Shown here: positions 33,023 through 41,064 of the stretch, one piece after another | Position numbering within the stretch: the first letter of the stretch is position 1 | Layout of the letters: each line of letters starts with the position of its first letter | Assembly: GCF_006440675.2 (NCBI RefSeq) | Contig: NZ_CP083951.1 | Coordinates: 1,631,001 to 1,695,000, forward strand | Reading direction: 5' to 3' | DNA length: 64,000 bases | Origin: Mesorhizobium sp. B2-8-5 | GTDB lineage: Bacteria; Pseudomonadota; Alphaproteobacteria; Rhizobiales; Rhizobiaceae | Made by a program: the position numbers and the translations under genes | Notes under the pieces: model-generated | What the model was told of the DNA's origin: nothing | Seen by the model: only the letters and a program-made list of their open reading frames with translations | Database searches by the model: none

Positions 33023-33889
33023 ATGGGTAGTTTCAAGGCCGCCGCCGTGCAGATGCGTTCGGGCACGAGCCCGGAACGCAACGCCGCCGACATGGAGATC
33101 CTGGTCCGCCAGGCCGCCGGCCAGGGCGCCACCTACGTCCAGACGCCGGAAATGACCGGAGCGCTGGTGCGCGACAAGGAAGCCGGCGCGGCCGCTTTTA
33201 CCGCGGAGGATAAGGACATCGTCGTCGCGACCGCGCGCAGGTTGGCGAAGGAGCTCGGCATTCACCTGCATATCGGCTCGACGGCCATTCGCCGCGCCGA
33301 CGGGAAGCTCGCCAACCGCGCTTTCCTGTTTTCGCCAGACGGCGCCGTGATCGCCGGTTACGACAAGATCCATATGTTCGACGTCGATCTCGACAATGGC
33401 GAGAGCTGGCGCGAATCCGCGTCCTACGAGCCAGGGACGGAAGCGGCCGTGACCGACATCGAAGGGACGAAGCTTGGCTTTGCCGTCTGCTACGACCTGC
33501 GCTTTCCGCAGCTGTTCCGCGCCGAGGCGATGGCCGGGGCCGAAGTGCTGACGGTGCCGGCCGCCTTCACGCGCCAGACCGGCGAAGCGCACTGGCAAGT
33601 GCTGCTGCGCGCCCGCGCCATCGAGAACGGCGCCTATGTTATCGCCGCCGCGCAGGGCGGCCTGCATGAGGACGGGCGCGAGACATATGGCCATTCGCTG
33701 ATCGTCGATCCGTGGGGGCGCATCATCGCCGAGGCCGCGCATAACGAGCCCGGTGTGATCTTCGCCGAGATCGACCCGGCCCAGTCGCTGGCCGCGCGCC
33801 GCAAGATCCCCAATCTGAAAAATGCGCGGGATTTCACCGTCAAAGCCGGGACAAGCGAAGCGCCGCGTCTCAGGGGTGCCGCCTCTTGA
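33023..33889 (+). CDS. Carbon-nitrogen hydrolase (nitrilase/Nit family amidase)
   Basis: About 288 residues. The nitrilase catalytic triad is visible: glutamate in VQTPEMTG, lysine in AGYDKIHMFDVDL, and cysteine in FAVCYDLRFPQLFR. The length and LRARAIENGAYVIAAAQGGL fit Nit1/Nit2-type amidases, which hydrolyse deaminated glutathione; next to a glutaredoxin gene this is a plausible metabolite-repair role. GGAG lies 6 nt before the ATG at 33023; an ATG at 33017 overlaps grxC. Confidence 0.92.
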   Translation: MGSFKAAAVQMRSGTSPERNAADMEILVRQAAGQGATYVQTPEMTGALVRDKEAGAAAFTAEDKDIVVATARRLAKELGIHLHIGSTAIRRADGKLANRAFLFSPDGAVIAGYDKIHMFDVDLDNGESWRESASYEPGTEAAVTDIEGTKLGFAVCYDLRFPQLFRAEAMAGAEVLTVPAAFTRQTGEAHWQVLLRARAIENGAYVIAAAQGGLHEDGRETYGHSLIVDPWGRIIAEAAHNEPGVIFAEIDPAQSLAARRKIPNLKNARDFTVKAGTSEAPRLRGAAS

Positions 33890-34311
33890 TCCGTTTCTCC
33901 CTGATCTGCGAACACGAGCACGAGTTCGAAGCGTGGTTCCGCAACAATGATGATTTCGACGCCCAGAAGAAGCGCGGCTTCGTCGATTGCCCGAGCTGCG
34001 GCTCGCACAAGGTCGAGAAGGCGTTGATGGCGCCCGCCGTCTCCACATCCCGCAAGCAGGAGAAGGTGGCCTTGGGCATGGGCGAGGCGCAGAAGCAGGC
34101 GTTGGCGCAGCTCAAGGCGCTGGCCGAGAAGGTGCGCGAGAATGCCGACTATGTCGGCGACAAGTTCGCCGAGGAAGCGCGCAAGATCCATTTCGGCGAG
34201 GCCGATCCGCGCGGCATCTACGGCGAAGCGACCCCCGAAGAGGCGCAGAGCCTCGCCGAGGACGGCGTCGAGTTCATGCCAATCCCGAGCTTTCCGGACG
34301 ACCGGAACTGA
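33886..34311 (+). CDS. DUF1178 family protein
   Basis: A 141-residue protein of the alphaproteobacterial DUF1178 family. The N-terminus MIRFSLICEHEHEFEAWFRN leads into a CPSCGSH zinc-knuckle-like segment, followed by a charged helical region and EDGVEFMPIPSFPDDRN at the end. Function is unknown. The start TTG overlaps the previous stop (TTGA), so it is the last gene of the comF group. Confidence 0.87.
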   Translation: MIRFSLICEHEHEFEAWFRNNDDFDAQKKRGFVDCPSCGSHKVEKALMAPAVSTSRKQEKVALGMGEAQKQALAQLKALAEKVRENADYVGDKFAEEARKIHFGEADPRGIYGEATPEEAQSLAEDGVEFMPIPSFPDDRN

Positions 34312-34370
34312 GCGGGCGGCGGCGAGAAATTTTTTCGGGCCTCGTAGAGAGGTTCTTTCAGTGGATTTGG

Positions 34371-34958
34371 TTGAAGACCTCGGACAGTCTGACAGTGGAC
34401 GGTTTGCTGGTTGTTGGAGATCAGCAAGAGATTGATCGGGTGGTCCAGGCCCTGTCGCTCATTCGCCAACACGATCCAATCCGCTACCGTAGGCTTGCAA
34501 GAGACCTCAGTCGTATTTGGATTTTGGCAATCCCCTATCGCGGACAGTTCAGCGTAGGTACCTGGACTTGCCAGCTCGATCAACGGTTCGTGCTCGACAA
34601 AAAGACGTCGTGTGAGCTCATTGCCTCAGTGATCGTGCATGAGGCAACACATGCGCGTCTCGCACGGTTCGGCATCGAGTATCGCGAAGAATTGCGCCAG
34701 CGTATTGAACAGACGTGTATCCGGCGCCAAATGGCTTTCACCAAAGCACTTCCCGGGGCAGCTGAAGCATTTGACGAGGCCGACAGGATGCTGAACGCTT
34801 TGCCCGACATGAGCGATACCGCAATGGCCGAGCAAGCCTTAGCGGCAGAGGTCGAGGCCGCGCGTTATGTCGGCGTTCCCGAGTGGTTGCTGCGAAGAAT
34901 GATCGCCCTCCGAAGATGGCGCAACAGGAGATTGGCTGCGAAGTCGAGGCGGAATTGA
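34371..34958 (+). CDS. Putative HEXXH metallopeptidase-like protein, unknown
   Basis: About 195 residues. The central VIVHEATHARLARFGIEY contains HEATH, an HEXXH zinc-binding motif, with further acids after it (EYREELRQRIEQ). The N-terminal part has LVVGDQQEIDRVVQALSLIR and a strand-like IWILAIPYRGQFSVGTWTC. I do not recognise a named family. Local base composition is less GC-rich than the neighbours, which may mean recent acquisition. The start is unclear: TTG 34371 and GTG 34395 are candidates. It sits between the comF set and the marR gene. Confidence 0.6.
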   Translation: MKTSDSLTVDGLLVVGDQQEIDRVVQALSLIRQHDPIRYRRLARDLSRIWILAIPYRGQFSVGTWTCQLDQRFVLDKKTSCELIASVIVHEATHARLARFGIEYREELRQRIEQTCIRRQMAFTKALPGAAEAFDEADRMLNALPDMSDTAMAEQALAAEVEAARYVGVPEWLLRRMIALRRWRNRRLAAKSRRN

Positions 34959-34973
34959 TCCTCTCGTCAGGTG

Positions 34974-35459
34974 TCAACTCATGCTGCCAATCAATTTGCC
35001 GAGCAGCTTCGCCAGCATTTCCCGGTCCTCGCGTGTCAGGCCAGCAAGGATTTCGTGCTCGTTGGCGACGTGGGCGGCAAGCGCTTCGTTGATGAGCTCA
35101 AGCCCTTTCTCGGTCAATTGCACCACCACACCGCGCCGGTCGCTGGGGTGCGGCGCGCGCCGGGTCAGACCGGCCTTTTCCAGGCGGTCGAGGCGGGCGG
35201 TCATGGCGCCCGACGTCACCATCGTCGCCTCGTAGAGCTCGGTCGGCGTCAGCGCATAGGGCGCGCCGGAACGGCGCAGCGTCGCCAACACGTCGAATTC
35301 GCCGGACTGCAGCCCGAAGCGGGCGAATACCGGCGCGAGCCGGTCGCGCGCAATGAGCGCCGAGGCCTCGTTGAGCCGCCCGATGACGCCCATCGGCGAC
35401 ACGTCGAGATCCGGTCGTTCCCGTCGCCACTGTTCCATGGCCCTGCCCGCTCGATCCAT
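34974..35459 (-). CDS. MarR family transcriptional regulator
   Basis: About 161 residues with the winged-helix MarR core: FGLQSGEFDVLATLRRSG, then LTPTELYEATMVTSGAMTAR (recognition helix) and DRLEKAGLTRRAPHPSDRRG (the wing, with the conserved DxRxxxV pattern). It starts at the ATG at 35459; the longer frame to 35531 runs through an operator-like site. Divergent to it lies an EamA-type transporter, the probable target. Confidence 0.91.
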   Translation of the reverse strand: MDRAGRAMEQWRRERPDLDVSPMGVIGRLNEASALIARDRLAPVFARFGLQSGEFDVLATLRRSGAPYALTPTELYEATMVTSGAMTARLDRLEKAGLTRRAPHPSDRRGVVVQLTEKGLELINEALAAHVANEHEILAGLTREDREMLAKLLGKLIGSMS

Positions 35460-35475
35460 ATTGCTCACCGTAAAG

Positions 35476-35493
35476 TATCTTGACATAAAGAAT
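35476..35493. promoter_or_regulatory. Candidate MarR operator between marR and eamA
   Basis: TATCTTGACATAAAGAAT is an imperfect inverted repeat of the ATCTTgacatAAGAt type bound by many MarR proteins. It lies between the divergent marR (starts 35459) and the EamA transporter (starts 35559), where it could control both. TTGACA within it also resembles a -35 box. Confidence 0.55.
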
Positions 35494-35558
35494 CTTTGCA
35501 TTATCTTACTGCAACAAGAACTGGCCGCCAAGCGGTCTCGCAGCGACAGGACGAACCA

Positions 35559-36491
35559 ATGAGATTTCTCTGGGATTCAGCGATCTGGCTTCTGGTCGTG
35601 ACGGGCGGCCTGCTTGGCATGACGCTGCCGTTCGGCAAGCTCGCCACCGCCGCCGGGGTACCGGCCACGGTCTGGGCCTTCGTCATTTCGCTGGGCGCAG
35701 GCGGCGTGCTGTTTCTGGCGCTTCTGCTGCGCGGCGAGCGGATCCGGCTGACGCCGCACAAGCTGCGCTATTTCTTCGTCACCGCGGCGATTTCCTATGC
35801 CGTCCCCAATCTTTTGATGTTCTCGGCCATCCCGCATCTCGGCGCCGGCTACACCGGCATCATGTTCACGCTGTCGCCGGTGATCACGCTGGTGTTCTCG
35901 ATCCTGCTCGGTGTCAGGCGCCCCAACCTGCTCGGCGTCATCGGCATCGCCGTCGGTTTCGTAGGCGCGGCGATGGTTGCGCTGACGCGCGGCGAGGCCG
36001 GCCAGCCGGCCGATTATTTCTGGGTGGCGATCGGACTGCTCATCCCGGTCAGCCTCGCCGCCGGCAACATCTACCGCACCGTCGACTGGCCGCAAGACAC
36101 CGGCCCGATCGAGCTTGCAGTCGGCAGCCACCTGGCCTCGGCCACGCTGCTTCTCATTGGCATCCTCGGCCTTCTGGGCACGCATGCCTTCGCCCCGCTG
36201 GGCGCCGTGCCCCTCGTCGTCGTCGGTCAGGTTGTGTCGGCCTCGGCGATGTTTGCCTTCTTCTTCCGCCTGCAGGCGGTCGGCGGGCCGGTCTATCTCA
36301 GCCAGATCGGCTATGTGGCGGCGGCCGTTGGGTTGTTCGCCGGCACGCTCTTCCTCGGTGAGCATTACCAGCTTCTGACCTGGCTGGGCGCCGCCATCAT
36401 CACCGCCGGGGTTTTCATCACGACCAAGGCGCAAAGCCAAGCCGGCGCGCCGGCGCCGGTTCGGGTCGAGCCGGCGTCGTCCCGGAGCTAA
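35559..36491 (+). CDS. EamA/DMT family transporter
   Basis: A 310-residue protein with about ten hydrophobic helices. ISYAVPNLLMFSAIPHLGAG and LSPVITLVFSILLGVRRPNL in the first half are mirrored in the second by YLSQIGYVAAAVGLFAGTLF and LGEHYQLLTWLGAAIITAGV, the twin EamA domains. It is probably a metabolite or drug exporter. Its divergent MarR regulator and the operator-like site between them suggest ligand-induced expression. Its 3' end overlaps the next, convergent, gene by 4 bp. Confidence 0.9.
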   Translation: MRFLWDSAIWLLVVTGGLLGMTLPFGKLATAAGVPATVWAFVISLGAGGVLFLALLLRGERIRLTPHKLRYFFVTAAISYAVPNLLMFSAIPHLGAGYTGIMFTLSPVITLVFSILLGVRRPNLLGVIGIAVGFVGAAMVALTRGEAGQPADYFWVAIGLLIPVSLAAGNIYRTVDWPQDTGPIELAVGSHLASATLLLIGILGLLGTHAFAPLGAVPLVVVGQVVSASAMFAFFFRLQAVGGPVYLSQIGYVAAAVGLFAGTLFLGEHYQLLTWLGAAIITAGVFITTKAQSQAGAPAPVRVEPASSRS

Positions 36492-37069
36492 TCCTCCTTG
36501 CCGGAGGGTTCCGGCCGCGGGTGGCGGCGGCGATGGGTGGCGGCGGCGCGCGCCGCCTGCTCATAGATGCCCGTCATCAACTCCAGCGTGCGCGCGACGT
36601 CCCCGAGTTTCTCGGCCATCTCGGGAATGCGCTTCACCGCTTCGATGAGCAACACCGAACGGATATCGGCATAGCGTTCCGTCACCCGATGCCCCAGCGG
36701 CGTCACCTCGTAGGTCACGCCGGCCCTGCCGCTGCCGGTGCGCGTGATCAGCCCGCCCTTCAACAGCTTGCGCAGGCTGTACTGGATGTTGGGAATGTCG
36801 TCGCGATTGGTCATCTGGGCGAGGTCGCGGACGCTTTTGGGCCGGTCGTTCATCCTGATGATGTGGAGCAGCGCGTTTTCCGGCCCGCTGGCCGAAAACT
36901 CGATCACGGTGGCGAGGCACTCCGCCTGCCAGTGGCCGAACGCCTCGTAGGAGCGCATCAGCGCATATTCGACCTCGGTGACGTCGATCTCGAGCGGCGT
37001 GCGCGCCAGATGCCAGCCGCGGTCGAGCAGTTCTTCCTGTGTTTCCAGCGATTTGCGACGCTCGTTCAT
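36488..37069 (-). CDS. Winged-helix (MarR-like) regulator
   Basis: About 193 residues. The core EVEYALMRSYEAFGHWQAEC is followed by SVRDLAQMTNRDDIPNIQYS and LRKLLKGGLITRTGSGRAGV, a winged helix-turn-helix with a dimerising tail. Its start at 37069 has an AGAGG site. The divergent LLM-type monooxygenase gene lies 111 bp away and between them is a perfect 11-bp inverted repeat, so this is the likely regulator of that gene. An open frame continues upstream to 37627 but reads across the operator. Confidence 0.86.
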   Translation of the reverse strand: MNERRKSLETQEELLDRGWHLARTPLEIDVTEVEYALMRSYEAFGHWQAECLATVIEFSASGPENALLHIIRMNDRPKSVRDLAQMTNRDDIPNIQYSLRKLLKGGLITRTGSGRAGVTYEVTPLGHRVTERYADIRSVLLIEAVKRIPEMAEKLGDVARTLELMTGIYEQAARAAATHRRRHPRPEPSGKED

Positions 37070-37124
37070 CAGCCTCTCCCTTGCCGCGAGGATGCGCCGA
37101 TCCACGCGATTGCGTCCACATGAA

Positions 37125-37149
37125 TTTATGATAGACTTTCTATCATAAA
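37125..37149. promoter_or_regulatory. Perfect palindromic operator, winged-helix regulator / LLM gene
   Basis: TTTATGATAGA-ctt-TCTATCATAAA is an 11-bp perfect inverted repeat with a 3-bp spacer, centred between the divergent regulator (starts 37069) and the LLM monooxygenase (starts 37181). It is AT-rich against a GC-rich background, as expected for a promoter-overlapping operator. Confidence 0.8.
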
Positions 37150-37180
37150 TTATAATCAAAAATGTGAGGAGAACATCGTC

Positions 37181-38305
37181 ATGAGCATGCTCGACAAGTT
37201 CGCGCCTGGCACACAGCCTTTCTTTCTCGGCACCTTCGCGTCCAACTGTTCCGGCGGCATGACCGTCACCAAGGTCGCCGAGCGCTGGGACAATTCCTGG
37301 GACAACAATCTCAAGCTCGCCCGCCTTCTCGATGAAGCCGGCATCGACTTCATGCTGCCGATCGCGCGCTGGATCGGTTACGGCGGCGAAACCAATTTTC
37401 ATGGCAACGTGCTTGAGACGATCACCTGGGCAGCGGGGCTGCTGGCGCTCACCCGCAACATCACCGTCTTTGCCACGACCCATACGGCGGCGAACCATCC
37501 TGTCGTCGTCGCCAAGCAACTGGCCACCATCGACCAGATCAGCCGCTGCCGCATCGGCCTCAACGTCGTCGCCGGCTGGAACAAGCCGGAATACGAGGCA
37601 CTTGGGCTGGCGCTGCCCGACGACCACACCACCCGCTACGGCTACGCGCAGGAATGGTTCGATATCGTGCGCGCCCTGTGGAGCCGCACGGAGGCCTTCG
37701 ACTGGGACGGAACCTGGTTCAAGCTCAGGAACGTGCTCGGCGATCCGCGCCCGTCATCGCCGTTGCCGATCCTCAACGCGGCCGGCTCGGACGAGGGGCG
37801 GAAATTTGCCGTCCGCAACGCCGATTTCCTGTTCACGCCGGCGATCGACCTCTCGCGCTCGAAGGACGAGCTCGCGGCGCTGAAGGAGCAGGGCAAAGCG
37901 GCGGGCAGGGACGTCGATGTGCTGACCTTCGCCCATGTCGTGTGCCGACCGACGGAAAAGGAAGCCAACGACTATCTTGAGCATTTCGGCCGCGCCAATG
38001 CCGATTGGGCGGCGGTGGACAATCTGGTGCGGCTGCAATTCGCCCACGCGCAATCCTTCCCGCACGACCTTCTGGCGCTCATCCGCGACCGCATGGCGGC
38101 GGGCCATGGCGGTTTTCCGCTGACCGGCACGCCCGAGCAGGTGGCCAACGGCATCACCCAACTGCACCAAGCCGGCTTCCGCGGCTCGACCTTGTCCTTC
38201 GTCGATTATGTCGAGGAATTCCCCTATTTCCGCGACACGGTCCTGCCTATTCTCGAAGAAAGAGCCATTCGCGTCGCGCCGGCCGCGATGCAGTCGGCGG
38301 CTTAG
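37181..38305 (+). CDS. LLM class flavin-dependent monooxygenase
   Basis: A 374-residue bacterial-luciferase-like TIM-barrel protein. GTFASNCSGGMTVTKVAERW at the N-terminus, RIGLNVVAGWNKPEYEALGL in the middle and GFRGSTLSFVDYVEEFPYF near the end are typical of the group including RutA and related FMNH2-dependent oxygenases. It would use reduced flavin supplied by the next gene, a flavin reductase 14 bp downstream. The substrate is unknown: pyrimidine, sulfonate or another compound. The palindrome upstream suggests inducible control. Confidence 0.91.
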   Translation: MSMLDKFAPGTQPFFLGTFASNCSGGMTVTKVAERWDNSWDNNLKLARLLDEAGIDFMLPIARWIGYGGETNFHGNVLETITWAAGLLALTRNITVFATTHTAANHPVVVAKQLATIDQISRCRIGLNVVAGWNKPEYEALGLALPDDHTTRYGYAQEWFDIVRALWSRTEAFDWDGTWFKLRNVLGDPRPSSPLPILNAAGSDEGRKFAVRNADFLFTPAIDLSRSKDELAALKEQGKAAGRDVDVLTFAHVVCRPTEKEANDYLEHFGRANADWAAVDNLVRLQFAHAQSFPHDLLALIRDRMAAGHGGFPLTGTPEQVANGITQLHQAGFRGSTLSFVDYVEEFPYFRDTVLPILEERAIRVAPAAMQSAA

Positions 38306-38319
38306 ACAAGGAGATGGCA

Positions 38320-38841
38320 ATGTCCACGGCAGAAGGTCAGTCCACGCCAGAAAATCCGGTCAGCGTCGCTGATTTCCGCGCCGCCATGCGGCTCATCGTC
38401 GGCAATGTCAGCGTCATCACCGCCGGCGTCGGCGATGACCGTACCGGCCTCGTCGTCATTTCCGTGGTGTCGCTGTCGGCCGAGCCGCCGAAGGTGATCG
38501 CCTGCGTCAACCGCTCCTCATCGACCTGGCCGATCATCGAGCGCTACCGGCATTTCGGCGTCAACTCGCTCGGGCCCCAGCACCAGCAGGTTGCCGAGCG
38601 CTTCTCCGGCTTCGGCGGCATCAAGGGCAAGGATCGTTACAAGGGCGCCGAATGGACGACGCTGAAGACGGGCGCGTCGCTGCTGTGCGACGCGGTGGCC
38701 GCTTTCGACTGCAGCCTCGACGAGATGATCGATCGCGGCACGCATTCGATCGTCATCGGTTCGGTCGAGGCGGTGAGGACGCAGGATGCCGGACAGGCCC
38801 TGATCTATTGGCGCGGCGGCTATCGGCCGTTGGAAGCCTGA
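38320..38841 (+). CDS. Flavin reductase family protein
   Basis: About 173 residues with the FMN-binding split-barrel fold: FRAAMRLIVGNVSVITAGVG, TGLVVISVVSLSAEPPKVIA and FGVNSLGPQHQQVAERFSG, and the C-terminal IYWRGGYRPLEA. It should provide FMNH2 to the LLM monooxygenase upstream as a two-component system. GGAG lies 6 nt before the ATG at 38320. It ends 12 bp before the convergent ubiG gene. Confidence 0.91.
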   Translation: MSTAEGQSTPENPVSVADFRAAMRLIVGNVSVITAGVGDDRTGLVVISVVSLSAEPPKVIACVNRSSSTWPIIERYRHFGVNSLGPQHQQVAERFSGFGGIKGKDRYKGAEWTTLKTGASLLCDAVAAFDCSLDEMIDRGTHSIVIGSVEAVRTQDAGQALIYWRGGYRPLEA

Positions 38842-38852
38842 GGACCCATTGA

Positions 38853-39602
38853 TCAGACCGAGGCTTTCTCGGCCAGCACCATGTAGTTGACGTCCATGTC
38901 CTTCGAGCGCTGCCAGCGGTCGGCCAGTGGGTGATAGATGACGCCGGTGCGGTCGATCACCGTGAGACCGGCCGCGCCCAGTGCCTTTGCCAGCTCCTCC
39001 GGCCGCACCAGCTTGCCGAACTGATGCGTGCCGCGCGGCAGCCAGCGCAACACATATTCGGCGCCGATGATGGCAAGGCCAAGCGCTTTCAGCGTGCGGT
39101 TGATGGTGGCGACGAACATGATGCCGCCGGGGCGGACCATCTGCCCGCATTTGGCGACGAACAGGTCGACATCGGCGACATGCTCGACCACTTCCATGTT
39201 CAGGATGACATCGAAGACCTCGCCGGCATCGGCTAGCGCCTCGGCCGTGGTGGCGCGGTAGTCGACGCTGACGCCGGCCTCCGCCGCATGTAGCTTCGCC
39301 ACTTCGATGTTGGTCGCGGAAGCATCGGCGCCGACCACTTCGGCGCCAAGCCTGGCCATCGGCTCGCACAAAAGCCCGCCGCCGCAGCCGATATCGAGGA
39401 AGCGCAGGCCATCGAAAGGCCGCGCCGCGCGCGGATCGCGGCCAAAACGCGCCGCCACCTGGTCGCGGATATAGGCAAGCCGCACCGGGTTGAACTTGTG
39501 CAGCGGACGGAACTTGCCGTTCGGATTCCACCATTCGGCGGCAAGGGCGGAGAAGCGCTCGACTTCTCCGGCATCGATGGTCGATCGGCGGGGCTCTGGC
39601 AT
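38853..39602 (-). CDS. ubiG: Ubiquinone biosynthesis O-methyltransferase
   Basis: A 249-residue class I SAM methyltransferase. [20 protein letters not shown] is the UbiG N-terminal hallmark, [20 protein letters not shown] is motif I, and [19 protein letters not shown] follows. It catalyses both O-methylations in ubiquinone biosynthesis. The start at 39602 is chosen; the longer frame to 39662 lies in a repeat. It is divergent from the glycolipid-binding-like gene. Confidence 0.96.
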   Translation of the reverse strand: MPEPRRSTIDAGEVERFSALAAEWWNPNGKFRPLHKFNPVRLAYIRDQVAARFGRDPRAARPFDGLRFLDIGCGGGLLCEPMARLGAEVVGADASATNIEVAKLHAAEAGVSVDYRATTAEALADAGEVFDVILNMEVVEHVADVDLFVAKCGQMVRPGGIMFVATINRTLKALGLAIIGAEYVLRWLPRGTHQFGKLVRPEELAKALGAAGLTVIDRTGVIYHPLADRWQRSKDMDVNYMVLAEKASV

Positions 39603-39617
39603 AGGCGGGTCTCCAGC

Positions 39618-39660
39618 GCATGATCCCGAAAATTGGAATCGATTTCGGAAAGGATCATGC
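39618..39660. repeat. Mesorhizobial palindromic repeat (GATCATGC type)
   Basis: GCATGATCC at 39618-39626 pairs with GGATCATGC at 39652-39660, and an inner hairpin CCGAAAattggaatcgaTTTCGG lies between. Repeats of this kind are frequent in intergenic DNA of Mesorhizobium. It sits 16 bp upstream of ubiG, in the ubiG promoter or leader region. Confidence 0.75.
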
Positions 39661-39878
39661 ACAAAGTCAAAGTGCTACAATGTCCTGCGTCCCAAAGGAC
39701 GCGCGGCGCTGACGTTAGGAAGTCGGGCGCGGGGGAGGGAATGTCAAGGCAGGTTTTTTCAGCTGCCGCCAAGCTCTCGTGCTGTCAGCACGTGGCAGCT
39801 TGGTCGGGCAGATGGTGAAACGGGATTGTGACTTCGCGCGAATGGGACGGCATAGACTGTTCGAAAAGGAACGCGATC

Positions 39879-40442
39879 ATGCGACCTCACACGTCGATCC
39901 TCTGGCGCCGTCTCGACCTTGAAGGCCACGATGCCTGCCTGCTTTGTGCGACCCAGAGCGGTTGGCGGCTCAAGGGCCATGCCCTCTTCCTCCATGACGG
40001 CCAGCCCTGCAGCCTTGCCTATGCGGCGGATTGCGATGCCGGCTGGCGCACGCGTTTCGCAAGTGTCGACGGGTTTCTCGGCACGCAAACCTTGCGCTAC
40101 GAGGTCGAACGGCTGGCCGACGGCCGATGGACGCTGAATGGCGCGGAGCAGGCGGAGGTTGCCGGGCTTGTCGATGTCGACCTCGGCTTCACGCCGGCAA
40201 CGAACCTGCTGGCGATCCGCCGCTTCGACCTTGCCGTCGGCGCTGCGGCGCCTGCCCCGGCGGCCTATCTGGCCTTTCCGGAGCTAAGGCTTGAACGTCT
40301 GGACCAGACCTACCGTCGCCTCGACGACAGCCGCTACGCCTATGCCGCGCCGAAATTCGGCTACGACCAGGTGTTGGACGTCTCGCCGTCCGGCTTCATT
40401 GTCGACTATCCAGGACTGTGGAAGGCCATCGCGCTGCGTTGA
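39879..40442 (+). CDS. Putative glycolipid-binding domain protein
   Basis: About 187 residues matching the PF06475-type putative glycolipid-binding domain: MRPHTSILWRRLDLEGHDAC at the start, GRWTLNGAEQAEVAGLVDVD and LGFTPATNLLAIRRFDL in the middle, and FGYDQVLDVSPSGFIVDYPG near the end. The family is soluble and widespread in bacteria; the binding partner is not known. The start ATG at 39879 is chosen over the frame from 39828. Confidence 0.85.
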   Translation: MRPHTSILWRRLDLEGHDACLLCATQSGWRLKGHALFLHDGQPCSLAYAADCDAGWRTRFASVDGFLGTQTLRYEVERLADGRWTLNGAEQAEVAGLVDVDLGFTPATNLLAIRRFDLAVGAAAPAPAAYLAFPELRLERLDQTYRRLDDSRYAYAAPKFGYDQVLDVSPSGFIVDYPGLWKAIALR

Positions 40443-40458
40443 GCATCCTCGACCGGCT

Positions 40459-40563
40459 AAAGCGCGTCGCGCTGAAGCGGATTCAGGCGACGCGCTTTAA
40501 GGCTTTGTTTCCATGCATGTCGTTATCGCAAAACCGCCGCACACTTTTGCGCGACATGCATTA
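40459..40563. repeat. Intact dispersed repeat (family R1)
   Basis: It starts AAAGCGCGTCGCGCTGAAGC and ends TTGCGCGACATGCATTA. First hairpin: AAAGCGCGTCGC with GCGACGCGCTTT. Second: GCATGTCGTTATCGCAAAAC with TTTTGCGCGACATGC. It provides the TAA stop of the leftward gene at 40561. An interrupted copy lies at 51582-52880, and related shorter units occur elsewhere in the window. Confidence 0.9.
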
Positions 40564-40851
40564 GATTTTCGACAGCGCGACCGCCGCGTGCCTCATGTCG
40601 ACGCTGGCCGGGTCGATCGCCTGAACCGCCTCGCTGGCGCCGATCTCGGCCATGATGCGGTCCGCCGCCGCCTGGGCCTGTTCCAGGCTCTGCCAGCGCA
40701 CGACGTCCACCCAGCTTCCATCCTCGCACCTGCCGAGCTGCCGGCTTAGGAAGCCCGGCTGCCGGGCAAGCCAATCCGTCATGACCCCGACAAAGCCGGC
40801 TTCGGTGCCGGGCTTCAGGCGGAAGGTGACGATTTCCAGGGTCTCGGACAT
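40561..40851 (-). CDS. Small antibiotic-biosynthesis-monooxygenase-like (dimeric alpha/beta barrel) protein
   Basis: About 96 residues: SETLEIVTFRLKPGTEAGFV, MTDWLARQPGFLSRQLGRCE, WVDVVRWQSLEQAQAAADRI. This strand-helix pattern with a final helix is the ferredoxin-like ABM/dimeric alpha/beta barrel fold. Such proteins act as small oxygenases or as unknown stress proteins. GGAG precedes the ATG at 40851. The stop codon is provided by the dispersed repeat. Confidence 0.75.
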   Translation of the reverse strand: MSETLEIVTFRLKPGTEAGFVGVMTDWLARQPGFLSRQLGRCEDGSWVDVVRWQSLEQAQAAADRIMAEIGASEAVQAIDPASVDMRHAAVALSKI

Positions 40852-41064
40852 GAGAATCTCCAACGGGCCGTTTCGGCAGTCTTGTGGCATGACCGGCGAC
40901 AGGAATCCGTCAGGATGAGTGGTGCCGGGCCGGCTAATAAGTGCGCTCGCTTGCGAAGCCTTGCTGTTTTGGCTAAGGAGGCCGCGCATTTCCGCGCTTG
41001 GTCACCCTGGCGTTTCCTCCCGTTCCGGCCTTGAGCCGGCTTGAGTCAAAGGCATTTCGCTTCC

